In this document: positions 10,217 to 18,967 of the stretch, in pieces
Position numbering within the stretch: position 1 is the stretch's first letter
Layout: the number at the start of each line of letters is the position of its first letter
NCBI RefSeq assembly: GCF_001486505.1
Contig: NZ_LN909064.1
Span: 62,001 to 126,000 of the forward strand
Direction of reading: 5' to 3'
Source of the DNA: Paenibacillus rubinfantis
GTDB taxonomy: Bacteria > Bacillota > Bacilli > Paenibacillales > Paenibacillaceae
DNA: 64,000 nucleotides
The notes under the pieces: generated by a model
Told to the model about the DNA's origin: nothing
Databases searched by the model: none
Seen by the model: only the letters and a program-made list of their open reading frames with translations
Made by a program: the position numbers and the translations under genes

Positions 10217-11899
10217 GTGGACAAAAAGTGGTGGAAGGAAAGCGTCGTATATCAAATCTATCCGCGTAGTTTTATGGACAGCAATGGGGATGGGATCGGG
10301 GACTTAAGAGGGATTATCTCCAAGCTGGATTATCTGAAGACGCTGGGCGTAGACGTGGTTTGGTTATGCCCGGTGTACGAGTCGCCAAACGACGATAACG
10401 GGTACGATATCAGCAACTATCAATCGATTATGGATTCCTTTGGCACGATGAAGGATTGGGAGGAGCTGCTGGACGGACTGCATACGCGGGGCATGAAGCT
10501 GATTATGGACCTGGTTGTTAACCACAGCTCGGATGAACATCAATGGTTTGTGGAGTCGCGGAAATCGAAAGATAATCCGTACCGGGATTATTATATCTGG
10601 CGTCCGGGCAAGGAGGGGGAGACCCCGAACGACTGGGGTTCATTCTTCAGCGGACCGGCTTGGGAGTATGACGAAGCTAGCGGTGAATATTACCTTCACA
10701 TGTTCTCCAAAAAGCAACCGGACCTGAACTGGGAAAACCCAAAGGTGCGCCGTGAAGTGTACGATATGATGACCTGGTGGCTCGATAAAGGGATCGACGG
10801 ATTCCGGATGGACGTCATCAACATGATCTCCAAGCCGCCGGGGTTGCCGAACAGCGCGGAAGGCGGGACGTGCATCAATGGACCGCGGGTCCATGAATTC
10901 CTGCAGGAAATGAATCGCGAGGTCCTGTCCAAATACGATATCATGACGGTGGGCGAAACGCTGGATGTCACGCCGGAGGATGCTGTCCTTTTTGCCGGAA
11001 CGGATCGGGAAGAGCTGAGCATGGTGTTCCAGTTCGAGCTGATGGGCATCGATTCGGGATCGGACGGCAAATGGTGGGGCAAACCGTGGACGCTGGTCGA
11101 CTTCAAACAGATTCTCTCCAAGTGGCAAACGGAGTTGGAAGGGAAGGCGTGGAACAGCATTTATTTGAACAACCATGACCAACCGCGCCTGCTGTCGCGA
11201 TTCGGCAATGACCGGGAGTATCGTCTCGTGTCGGCGAAAATGCTAGCCACGCTACTGCATACGCTGCAAGGGACGCCGTACATTTACCAGGGGGAAGAAA
11301 TCGGCATGACCAACGTGCGGTTCGAGTCGATCGATGAGTACCGCGACATCGAGACGTTGAACATGTACAAAGAGTACCTGGAGAAAGGCCGCACGCCGGA
11401 GGAAATCATGGAGGCGATTTACGCCAAAGGGCGGGACAATGCCCGTACGCCGATGCAATGGGACGGCAGCAGCGCACATGCCGGATTTACCACCGGCACG
11501 CCATGGCTCGCAGTGAACCCGAATTACCGGGAGATCAACGTGGAGCGCGCGTTGGCGGATGAGAACTCGATTTTCCACTATTACCGTCGGCTCATCCAAT
11601 TGCGCAAGCAGCATGAGGTGATCGTCTACGGAAAATACGAGTTGCTCAATGCTCAGGATGAGCAGGTATATGCGTATACCCGCATGTTGGGGCAAGAACA
11701 GCTGTTAGTTGTTTTGAATTTCTATGATCAACCGGCGCAATTTGCTTGGACGACGCCGGAAGCAGCGGCGCTTAGCGCCGACAAGGCCAAGGCGGCGGAG
11801 CTGCTCATTGCGAACTATGACGATGTGCCAACCGGCGTAGATGTGCGGAGCTTGGATCTGCGGCCGTACGAGGCGCGTGTCTATAAGCTGACCTATTAA
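10217..11899 (+). CDS. GH13 alpha-glucosidase (oligo-1,6-glucosidase / MalL type)
   Basis: A cytoplasmic glycoside hydrolase of family 13 that cleaves terminal alpha-glucosidic bonds of isomalto- or malto-oligosaccharides. Residues in order: substrate motif DLVVNHSSDEH near 98-108, nucleophile Asp199 in GFRMDV, acid/base Glu247 in TVGETLD, and transition-state Asp321 in NNHDQPR. There is no signal peptide. The length is 560 residues, typical for oligo-1,6-glucosidases. The GTG start follows GAGGAGG. The shared operator indicates control by the upstream LacI regulator. 1,6 versus 1,4 preference cannot be settled by eye. Confidence 0.92.
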   Translation: MDKKWWKESVVYQIYPRSFMDSNGDGIGDLRGIISKLDYLKTLGVDVVWLCPVYESPNDDNGYDISNYQSIMDSFGTMKDWEELLDGLHTRGMKLIMDLVVNHSSDEHQWFVESRKSKDNPYRDYYIWRPGKEGETPNDWGSFFSGPAWEYDEASGEYYLHMFSKKQPDLNWENPKVRREVYDMMTWWLDKGIDGFRMDVINMISKPPGLPNSAEGGTCINGPRVHEFLQEMNREVLSKYDIMTVGETLDVTPEDAVLFAGTDREELSMVFQFELMGIDSGSDGKWWGKPWTLVDFKQILSKWQTELEGKAWNSIYLNNHDQPRLLSRFGNDREYRLVSAKMLATLLHTLQGTPYIYQGEEIGMTNVRFESIDEYRDIETLNMYKEYLEKGRTPEEIMEAIYAKGRDNARTPMQWDGSSAHAGFTTGTPWLAVNPNYREINVERALADENSIFHYYRRLIQLRKQHEVIVYGKYELLNAQDEQVYAYTRMLGQEQLLVVLNFYDQPAQFAWTTPEAAALSADKAKAAELLIANYDDVPTGVDVRSLDLRPYEARVYKLTY

Positions 11900-11910
11900 G
11901 CCAAAAGAAG

Positions 11911-11940
11911 AGGACGCCTGAAATTCAGGGCGTCCTTTAT
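11911..11940 (+). terminator. Terminator after the alpha-glucosidase gene
   Basis: GGACGCC...GGGCGTCC forms a stem extended by TGAA/TTCA, followed by TTTATTTATT. Nearby at about 12016-12043 are short ATCAGGTT tandem repeats before the end of the convergent chemoreceptor gene. Confidence 0.8.
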
Positions 11941-12036
11941 TTATTCGTCCATATTTTCACAAGCTAGTGTAGTTAAGGATGATTTAACATCAAATGAACG
12001 GCCGTCATGGCCATCAGGTTATCAGGTTATCAGGCC

Positions 12037-14067
12037 TTAAGCTTTAAAGACTCGAATTTGCTCCTTCAGCTCGTTCATCAGTTGGTTCAGCGATTGCGCC
12101 GAAGCTTCGATGCCCTTGATGATCGCAGCTTGCTCTTCAGAGGAGCCGGCCACCGATTGCGCACTTAAGGCCGAATCCTTGGCGGTATTTAGCATGTCGC
12201 CCACCGAGGCGGCAATCTCTTCGGTGCCTGCGGAGATTTGCTGTGTTGTTGCCGACACGTCTTGAATTTGCGAGGAGACGTGATGGATAGACTCACGAAT
12301 CTGGCCAAACGACACGCCCACGCTCTCCATTCGATGGATCCCTTTGTTGATCTCTTCGATGCTGGTTTTCACCGAATCCGCCGCCTGGGATGTGGAGCCT
12401 TGGATGAATTGAATCAATTCGACGATATGCGCGATCGATTGGCTGGTCTGCTCCGCGAGCTTCTTAACCTCCCCGGCCACAACGGCGAAACCTCGCCCCT
12501 GCTCCCCTGCCCGCGCCGCCTCAATGGAGGCGTTCAGGGACAGCAACGCCGTTTGGTTGGAGATATCGGAAATCACGTTAACGATCTCTCCAATTTCGTT
12601 GGAATGAGCGGTCAGGCGTTCGATATCGGTCGCGGTTTGATTGGCGGTGGACTGGATGTGCGCCATTTGCTCGATGGCCGATTGAATTTGCACGTAGCCG
12701 TTCTCCACCTCGCTGGCAGCCGCTTCAGCCCGCTCGGAGACGTTGCCGGACGCTTCGGCGATCCGCTGGACGCCAACGGCCATCTCTTCGGTTGCCCGCG
12801 CCGACTGCTCCGCGCCCTGCAACTGCGTTTCGGTGCCGCTGGCAACGCCTTGAATCGCATGCGTAATTTCGCCGGTTGCTTCGGTCGATTGGCGGGTGGC
12901 GTTAAGCAATTCGTCGGAAGCAGCCGCGACCTCGCCGATGGTACGATCGATTTGCTTCACCATCGTCGCTAAAGAATCGATCATCAGGTTGATATTGCCG
13001 CTCATCTGCCCGATTTCATCGTTCGAGGTGACTTTCACCCGTTCGTTTAGATGCCCGTCGGCGACTTGTTTCATGACAGCGGAAACGGCGTGAATCGGCT
13101 TCACGATTTGGCGTGCCAGGAAGTAGGCGATCCCGAAGACAAGGATCACAGTGGCAACAGCGATCGCGATGGACAGGTTCCGCGCATTGTTGACTTCAGC
13201 GAAAATCTCGCTCGTTGGCACGGTAATGACCATCTTCCAGCCGGTGCTGGGCACCGTACCGAAGTATGTAATCACTTCCTTCCCTTCCTCGCCGCGGTAG
13301 GTGATATGCCCGTTAGGCTGGTCGAGGAGGGTTTGGATGGCCTTCTTCAGCTCCGGTGTCTGGGCGTAATCCTGGATGTTCTTGTTGAACCGTTCGGCGT
13401 CCGGATAGCTGTAATACACGCCGGTATTGGAGATGACGTAAGCATAGCCGGTTTTGGCGATCTGAATCTTGCCGCTCAGCTGGGACAGCACGTCTGGAGT
13501 AACGGAGAAGGCCACCCCGCCCAGGAACTGTCCACTTTTATCGCTTACGGGAACCATGGCGGAAATAATGTACTTGTCCAAGGGTTCGAGATAGCTCATC
13601 TCGGCATAGGCTGGAGCCTTGTTCTGCTTGGCTTCCACGAAATACGGGCTTTCGGAGGAGTCCGCCGTCATGCCCAGCATATTCGTCAGCACCCCGTTCT
13701 TGTCGATGACGCTAAAGCCTTCCGATTGGTCGTCGCTTTGCTCGAGCACGTTCAGAATCGGAAAAATCCGGTCAGGGTGGAACGTCTGGAACTCCGGCTC
13801 CTGCTGGATCAGATTCTCTACAGCTTTGGTTTTGCTCGAGATCCATTCGTCGATGTTGGCGATGTTCATATCCAGCGTGGATTGGACCAATTCCTCGTTG
13901 TTTTGCGTCATGACGTCTCCGAAATAACTGACGAAGAAGAAGCTGGCGCCGAGGAGCGGGAAGAGGGAGGTCGCAAGAATAAGGATCAACAGCTTCCGTT
14001 GAAAAGATCCGGACTTCCCTTGGGACTTGTGTTTCTCTTTCCGTTTCTCTGTCTTGAACTTGAACAT
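12037..14067 (-). CDS. Methyl-accepting chemotaxis protein with extracellular Cache sensor
   Basis: A transmembrane chemoreceptor of 676 residues. A basic N-terminus precedes TM1 (about 25-50, [20 protein letters not shown]). A roughly 240-residue extracellular dCache-like region follows ([17 protein letters not shown] is typical), then TM2 near 297-318, a HAMP domain ([20 protein letters not shown]), and the cytoplasmic methyl-accepting helices with the conserved tip [38 protein letters not shown] region. AGGAGGG precedes the ATG. It signals to CheA/CheW at the membrane; the ligand is unknown. It is convergent to the alpha-glucosidase gene. Confidence 0.93.
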   Translation of the reverse strand: MFKFKTEKRKEKHKSQGKSGSFQRKLLILILATSLFPLLGASFFFVSYFGDVMTQNNEELVQSTLDMNIANIDEWISSKTKAVENLIQQEPEFQTFHPDRIFPILNVLEQSDDQSEGFSVIDKNGVLTNMLGMTADSSESPYFVEAKQNKAPAYAEMSYLEPLDKYIISAMVPVSDKSGQFLGGVAFSVTPDVLSQLSGKIQIAKTGYAYVISNTGVYYSYPDAERFNKNIQDYAQTPELKKAIQTLLDQPNGHITYRGEEGKEVITYFGTVPSTGWKMVITVPTSEIFAEVNNARNLSIAIAVATVILVFGIAYFLARQIVKPIHAVSAVMKQVADGHLNERVKVTSNDEIGQMSGNINLMIDSLATMVKQIDRTIGEVAAASDELLNATRQSTEATGEITHAIQGVASGTETQLQGAEQSARATEEMAVGVQRIAEASGNVSERAEAAASEVENGYVQIQSAIEQMAHIQSTANQTATDIERLTAHSNEIGEIVNVISDISNQTALLSLNASIEAARAGEQGRGFAVVAGEVKKLAEQTSQSIAHIVELIQFIQGSTSQAADSVKTSIEEINKGIHRMESVGVSFGQIRESIHHVSSQIQDVSATTQQISAGTEEIAASVGDMLNTAKDSALSAQSVAGSSEEQAAIIKGIEASAQSLNQLMNELKEQIRVFKA

Positions 14068-14263
14068 AAGTTACCCTCCTGAGGCTTGTGAAAATATGAC
14101 TTAAGTCCATCGTAGCACGAAAAAAAGGGGCAATTTGGCACAAAATAGAGAAATCCGGGACTCAAATTTCGTCAATTTTTGAGGAATGATGACATATTTC
14201 GTTGACCGACCCGGGTCGCTCGTTTTGTATGGATCAAAGGAGTTTAGTACAGAAGGAAAACGG

Positions 14264-14292
14264 TTGTTATTCCGTGGACGCTATGGTACAAT
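14264..14292 (+). promoter_or_regulatory. Probable secG promoter
   Basis: TTGTTA at 14264-14269, a 17-nt spacer and TACAAT at 14287-14292 lie about 80 bp before the secG start. Confidence 0.6.
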
Positions 14293-14370
14293 AATAATGC
14301 TGTTTTTGTATCGTAAATCTCAGAGTTATGGAATAGATGAAGGATGCTTCTCACTTAGGAGGTGGATTGA

Positions 14371-14604
14371 ATGGATATTTTGCTCAAGGTATTGCTCGTT
14401 ATTTTCTCGATCGGTTTGATCGCAGTCGTGTTGCTGCAGAAAGGGAAGAGTGCGGGTCTTTCCGGTGCCATCTCCGGGGGTGCTGAACATCTTTTCGGAA
14501 AAACAAAAGCGCGCGGCATGGAACTCGTCCTCGAACGGGTTACGGTTGGATTGGCTGTTGGGTTCTTCGTATTGTCGATCGTCGTTGCCGTTGTGCTGGA
14601 CTAA
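14371..14604 (+). CDS. secG: Preprotein translocase subunit SecG
   Basis: A small membrane subunit of the SecYEG channel that helps SecA-driven export. It has 77 residues and two hydrophobic segments (about 3-21 and 54-74) around the conserved cytoplasmic loop [23 protein letters not shown] stands 8 nt before the ATG. In Bacillus secG is followed by yvaK, rnr, smpB and ssrA; here the same order is kept but large blocks are inserted and yvaK is absent. Confidence 0.96.
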   Translation: MDILLKVLLVIFSIGLIAVVLLQKGKSAGLSGAISGGAEHLFGKTKARGMELVLERVTVGLAVGFFVLSIVVAVVLD

Positions 14605-14624
14605 CCTTCAATTCTAGTCAGCGT

Positions 14625-14660
14625 AAGCCCTCGTTTCCTTCGGGAGACGGGGGCTTTTTT
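14625..14660 (+). terminator. Terminator after secG
   Basis: AAGCCCTCGTTTCC pairs with GGGAGACGGGGGCTT (one bulge and wobble pairs), followed by TTTTTT. Confidence 0.85.
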
Positions 14661-14799
14661 GCGTGCATTTTTGAAATGTATTGTAACAAAATTGAAAGGA
14701 ATTTAATAGTAATAAATGTTAGATTATGTAGTATTTTCGTGGTTGTCAGGAGGTAAAAATATTACAATTTTGGTACATGCAATGAGAGGAGGAAGGAAA

Positions 14800-15372
14800 T
14801 TGTACAAGCTAGTAGAAACGCTGGAGGAAGGAACCTTGTTTCACTCGATTTGGATGGAAGCCTGGATGGAAAAAGGCTTTGAACCGGAATTCGCCGACAA
14901 CGTCTTAGGGCGTTGCCTCGTTTATGACGGGGCTGGGGTGCCGGTGGGAACGGTGGAGTTCAAGCCCTATGTTCCGCAATCGGACGAGCTGTTGAACCAA
15001 CTGGTACCGTTTGACGATCACCCCGACATTAGGCTCGCTGGGCCGGGGGAAATCGCCGAGGTGGATAAAGTGGCTCTGCTGAGGCGGTATCGCGGCCGCA
15101 ATCTCAACCGGTTGCTCGCAACGATCGTATTGTTTGCTCAGCAGAACGGGATCCGTCATTATGTCACCCTGCTTGAGCCTACGTTGTTTCGGGCGCTGAG
15201 AATCTCCTTCCATGTCCCGATGACCCAGGTTGGGGAACGTCAATTCTATAAAGGGGACGACGTCGTGCCAACGATTATTCATGTCTCTGAGTTTTACGAG
15301 AATCAGGAGCGTTACGAATGGTATATGGACACGCTCGAGAGCTTGAAAGAGGAAACGGTACTCACTACATAA
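14800..15372 (+). CDS. GNAT/autoinducer-synthase-like acyltransferase
   Basis: The protein resembles the LuxI/FeeM branch of the GNAT fold, known to make N-acyl amino acids or homoserine lactones. Visible are EIAEVDKVALLRRYRGRNL, where an acidic strand leads into a basic acyl-donor loop, and a hydrophobic core AQQNGIRHYVTLLEPTLFRAL. AGGAGG at 14787-14792 is 7 nt from a TTG at 14800, giving 190 residues; the ATG at 14782 overlaps the ribosome site. An upstream TTGTAA-17-TAATAG promoter is possible. It is monocistronic, followed by a terminator split by an IS. The exact acyl donor and acceptor cannot be told; a plain GNAT acetyltransferase is the alternative. Confidence 0.6.
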   Translation: MYKLVETLEEGTLFHSIWMEAWMEKGFEPEFADNVLGRCLVYDGAGVPVGTVEFKPYVPQSDELLNQLVPFDDHPDIRLAGPGEIAEVDKVALLRRYRGRNLNRLLATIVLFAQQNGIRHYVTLLEPTLFRALRISFHVPMTQVGERQFYKGDDVVPTIIHVSEFYENQERYEWYMDTLESLKEETVLTT

Positions 15373-15447
15373 ATGGTATAAAACAAAAGGCTTGCCCGCG
15401 GTGAACTGCACCCCGTCAAGTAGACAGTATAAAAAATAAAAGCTCAA

Positions 15448-16284
15448 TTAGGCGGCCTTGGTCCTGTACTCCATCGGACTGAGGCCGTTTAATTTTCTCT
15501 GTAATCGTTCGTAATTGTAAAAGTGGATATAGTCATCAATGTCGTTCTTCAACTGGTCAAAAGTCCGATAATTATGCAAATAATATTTCTCGCATTTCAA
15601 TGTTCCCCAGAAGGATTCCATGGGCCCGTTATCAATGCATCGGCCTACTCGGGACATACTCTGCTTCATGTTGGCAGCATCCAGCTTTTCTTTAAAGTAT
15701 GTTGAAGTGTACTGGAAGCCTCGGTCACTGTGAATCAATGGCTTACATTCGGACACAGATTCCAGTGCCAATTCTAGCGTCTTAAACACCAGTGGATTGT
15801 TGTTGGAGTGCCCCAGCACGTAAGATACAATCGTATTATCATGGAGGTCAAGAATCGCGCTTAAATAAGCCTTTTGTCCATGACCGTATTTGAACTCCGT
15901 TACGTCCGTCACCCACTTCTCGTTTGGCGCATCCGCCTGGAACTCGCGATTCAGCAAATTCTCGGCCACATGCTGAGGGGTGGAGCGTGGATATTTCTTT
16001 TTCTTTCGGCGGATCACCGATTGGATCCCCTTGATCTCCATTAATCGCTGTATGCGTTTGTGGTTAATTCGCTTTTCAAGCATTCTACGTAAATGCAGCG
16101 TGAGTTGACGGCAACCAAAGATGCCTTCGACCTTGTGGTACAAAGACATCATGACTTCCGTCAGCTCTTGGTTCTCCAACTGTCGCGGACTGGGCTTGTG
16201 GCTGAGCCATTTGTAATAACTTGACCTTGGTATCCCTGCCACCTCGCACAGAAGCTGTATGCTGAGCGACTCTGCCTGGTGCAC
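15448..16284 (-). CDS. IS3-family transposase OrfB (DDE integrase core)
   Basis: Catalytic part of the IS3 transposase, 278 residues from the first in-frame ATG. It contains the HTH_21-like region (SVYxK-type, here LYHKVEGIFGCRQLTLHLRR) and an rve core with the DDE triad: Asp in WVTDVTEF, Asp in HSDRGFQY, Glu in PMESFWGTLK. In this family the active protein is an OrfAB fusion made by -1 frameshifting. Here OrfB is in the -1 frame relative to OrfA, consistent with that. Confidence 0.93.
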   Translation of the reverse strand: MHQAESLSIQLLCEVAGIPRSSYYKWLSHKPSPRQLENQELTEVMMSLYHKVEGIFGCRQLTLHLRRMLEKRINHKRIQRLMEIKGIQSVIRRKKKKYPRSTPQHVAENLLNREFQADAPNEKWVTDVTEFKYGHGQKAYLSAILDLHDNTIVSYVLGHSNNNPLVFKTLELALESVSECKPLIHSDRGFQYTSTYFKEKLDAANMKQSMSRVGRCIDNGPMESFWGTLKCEKYYLHNYRTFDQLKNDIDDYIHFYNYERLQRKLNGLSPMEYRTKAA

Positions 16285-16325
16285 GGCTTGTATCGCGAGA
16301 TAGACGTTCTCCTGTCGATGCTGGC

Positions 16326-17003
16326 TTAACGACGCCCCCTTTGGAACTCCTGTAACTTTTTTAGGAATACATTCTCCGCTCGAAGCCGCTCAACTTCGTA
16401 CTCCAGCTTCCTCATAGCAAGCTTCTGTTGGTCGGCCTCCGTAAGCTCCTCAGGCGCCTTCTTGCGCCCTCTGCCGTCGCGAAGAGCCTCTGGTCCACCG
16501 GCTTCGTACTTTTTAACCCACCCATATACTTGTTGGTAAGAGACCTTGAATTGGTCTGCCGCCTGGCTGTAATCTTGTCCATTCGCAAGGCAGTGCAAGA
16601 CAATGTCAAGCCGCTCCTGCCACGTTGTAGAACGTCCCTTGGTCATAGCCGTCTTTCCCCCATTGTAAGCTCGTAAACTGCTATGACCATTATACTTCTT
16701 AATCCAATCGGCGAGTTGGGTTCGACTGGAAATCTTGTACTTATCGATGATCTGGTATTGTGACAACTCACCACGAAAATAATCCATGACCGCTTGTAAT
16801 TTAAGCTCAGCAGAATAACTACGATTGCAAGTTCGAATCGCTAATCCCTCCATACCATACAGTCGATAACGATTTCGCCACTTCATTAAGGTGGACTTGC
16901 TGAACCCGAACTTCCTTACAGCGGCATTAATACCGATATGTCCGCCCTCGATCTCCTGCACAATGGCTAATTTCTCTACATCGGTAAGCTTTTTATTTGG
17001 CAT
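16326..17003 (-). CDS. IS3-family transposase OrfA (HTH protein)
   Basis: DNA-binding part of the transposase, 225 residues, unusually long because it holds two to three helix-turn-helix repeats (INAAVRKFGFSKSTLMKWRNRY, and later YSQAADQFKVSYQQVYGWVKKY), as in the IS150-like group. A C-terminal leucine-rich coiled coil (MRKLEYEVERLRAENVFLKKL) would mediate multimerisation. The minus-strand slippery heptamer AAAAAAG at 16362-16356, ahead of the stop, allows the -1 shift into OrfB. Confidence 0.92.
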   Translation of the reverse strand: MPNKKLTDVEKLAIVQEIEGGHIGINAAVRKFGFSKSTLMKWRNRYRLYGMEGLAIRTCNRSYSAELKLQAVMDYFRGELSQYQIIDKYKISSRTQLADWIKKYNGHSSLRAYNGGKTAMTKGRSTTWQERLDIVLHCLANGQDYSQAADQFKVSYQQVYGWVKKYEAGGPEALRDGRGRKKAPEELTEADQQKLAMRKLEYEVERLRAENVFLKKLQEFQRGRR

Positions 17004-17095
17004 GAAAAATGCTCCCCCTCACGGTAAACAGGTTTTATTATTTCACCTGTCTACCGTAGGGGGAGCATATCACGGGCAAGCCTTTTGAGCGTGGA

Positions 17096-18730
17096 TTAGC
17101 CGATGGCAACAGGTTCTTTGGCCGCCTCCGACGGAAGCGAAGCTTCTGATTCGGGAGTCGCTTTTGCCTCCGGGACTGCAGGTACCGAAGAAGAAGGTAC
17201 CGCCCCTACCGGTACCGGCTTAGCACTTGCGTTTGGCTTAGCTTCTTGTTCGGTTTTCCCTGCGGCGGTGACCGACAGCGAGAGAATCAGCGCATCAAGA
17301 TCCTGGTAGTGCTGAACAATCTCGTGGATTTTGCCATCCTGGGCTTCGATCCCGGCCAAGATTTGCTGCGCTGCACTCATATTGTGCTCGGTGCTTTCGG
17401 CCAGCTCCATGATCTCTGCCATAATGCGGCCGTATCGATCCTGCATTTGCCGTACCGAACGATCGACCTCATCGGATTGCTGGTTCACGGTGCGAGCATT
17501 ATCGGACACCTTCTCCACATAGCTCTGAACTTCCTGCGCTTCCTCCTGTCCCGTATGGATCGCGGTAGAGCCCAGCGTAATCTGCTCGGCGACGTTATTG
17601 ATTTGCCCGATGACGTCCGCCAGAATGTCGTTAATGCTTTGGGTCGCTTTCTGCGAATTTTCCGCCAGCTTGCGGATTTCCATGGAGACGACGGCAAAGC
17701 CTTTGCCGTGTTCCCCGGCGTGAGCCGCTTCGATGGCGGCATTCATGGCCAGCAGGTTCGTCTGCGTGGAAATGCCATGGATCGTCTCCACGATGTGGCT
17801 GATCTGCTCATTCTGGTCACGAAGCTTCTGCATTTGCGTAACTGTGCCGGCGATGACCTGCTGCAGATGTTCAATATGTACGGATAAGGAATGCATTTTT
17901 GCGCCGGCGGCTTCGGTATTTTGCAGCATGTTGGTCGACAGATCCTGAAGCTGGGCCGAGATTTCAGCCGTCACCTCCACCGCTCCACCAACCTCCTGCA
18001 CCGATTTCGTTGTTTCTTGCAGCCCTAACGTTTGCCGTTCCAGCGTTGAGGAGACGCTGCCAAAGGTTGTTGTGATCTCCTTGGAGATCGAGCCGGTCAC
18101 GTTTACGTTGTCCCGCAGCTGTGTGCTTAGGCGTCCCAGCACGTCCAGCGAAGACTGTAAGTTCGTCAGCAGCTCGTCGCTGCGGCGTTTGGCCTCAGCG
18201 GTATCCTGCTGCTTGGCTAATACATCCTTCTGCAGGCGCTCGCTAAACCGGGCTGCAAAAGCTAAAGCGACGGTCAGAAATCCCAGGAACAGCAATAGAT
18301 AACTGAGCGACTCCCGGGGGAATAATTTATCGTGGTAGAAGGGAACGTTGAAGAAATAAACCGTGATTCCCATACCCAAAACACCCGATAAAATGATCGG
18401 CTTGTAGTTTGAATACAACGTCATGATCCCGATCGACACATAGACAAGCAGATATGTACTGACGATCGGATCCGGATCGTGATAGATCAACAGAAAGGTC
18501 AGCAGCGAGGTGATGACGGGAATGACGAACATGACATATCGTGTTCCTTTGTTGGCGTAAGTCATGTAGGTCGCGATGGAGCAGCAGATTCCGCCGACGA
18601 TGATCAAGGTGTACAGGACTTTGCTGTCGACTTGAATCATGATGTCGGTCAGGACGCCGAGGGCGACCATTCCCCAGATGATTTTGACGAATAACTTATT
18701 ACGTCGTTGCAGAATGCTATTGTTCTCCAT
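17096..18730 (-). CDS. Chemotaxis-type signal transducer with polytopic membrane domain
   Basis: Methyl-accepting chemotaxis protein of 544 residues when started at the ATG at 18730, which follows GGAGAAGG; the reading upstream to 18766 lacks a ribosome site. The N-terminal 180 residues form about six hydrophobic segments with almost no extracellular loop, then a coiled coil and the MCP signalling domain with the tip [20 protein letters not shown]. No HAMP domain is apparent. A Pro/Ala-rich tail (about 35 residues) lacks a CheR/CheB pentapeptide. The sensor type suggests detection of a membrane or energy-state signal, but this is inference. Confidence 0.85.
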   Translation of the reverse strand: MENNSILQRRNKLFVKIIWGMVALGVLTDIMIQVDSKVLYTLIIVGGICCSIATYMTYANKGTRYVMFVIPVITSLLTFLLIYHDPDPIVSTYLLVYVSIGIMTLYSNYKPIILSGVLGMGITVYFFNVPFYHDKLFPRESLSYLLLFLGFLTVALAFAARFSERLQKDVLAKQQDTAEAKRRSDELLTNLQSSLDVLGRLSTQLRDNVNVTGSISKEITTTFGSVSSTLERQTLGLQETTKSVQEVGGAVEVTAEISAQLQDLSTNMLQNTEAAGAKMHSLSVHIEHLQQVIAGTVTQMQKLRDQNEQISHIVETIHGISTQTNLLAMNAAIEAAHAGEHGKGFAVVSMEIRKLAENSQKATQSINDILADVIGQINNVAEQITLGSTAIHTGQEEAQEVQSYVEKVSDNARTVNQQSDEVDRSVRQMQDRYGRIMAEIMELAESTEHNMSAAQQILAGIEAQDGKIHEIVQHYQDLDALILSLSVTAAGKTEQEAKPNASAKPVPVGAVPSSSVPAVPEAKATPESEASLPSEAAKEPVAIG

Positions 18731-18967
18731 ACCTTCTCCCTCTCCTAATTCGTGGAATTCCTCCATTATATTGTCGGCATCATTTTCATAAAAATTAAGC
18801 CTTTTTCATGAAATCCATGCGATTTCACGGATCCCCCGGCGAAAACGGATGCCGACGGCGAAATTCGTGTATACTAGGGGATATACGGATAGAGGAATAT
18901 CATGGAAATCCGATGTAAAATAACACCCCGGCACCGATAGGACAGGCCGGGTTTGAGGTGAAATCAT

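Larger units (their letters stand above)
15402..17072 (-). mobile_element. IS3-family insertion sequence, 1671 bp
   Basis: The terminal inverted repeats TGAACTGCACCCC... and ...GGGGGAGCATATCA align as TGA(A/T)(C/A)TGC(A/T)CCCC... with a shared GTAGACAG inner part. A 3-bp target duplication CGG lies at 15399-15401 and 17073-17075. It carries orfA and orfB in the usual overlapping arrangement on the minus strand with an A6G slippery site. All parts look intact, so the element may be active. Confidence 0.92.
15385..17088. terminator. Bidirectional terminator split by an IS3-family element
   Basis: Removing the IS (15402-17072) and one copy of the CGG duplication rejoins AAAAGGCTTGCCCG to CGGGCAAGCCTTTT, a near-perfect palindrome between the convergent acyltransferase (+) and chemoreceptor (-) genes. 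Its two halves now lie about 1.67 kb apart. The two arms are still able to pair at the base of the whole element. Confidence 0.8.

Noticed and set aside
14186..14419. 77-codon open frame overlapping secG
   Set aside because: It overlaps the secG start in another frame and contains its promoter; composition is not protein-like.
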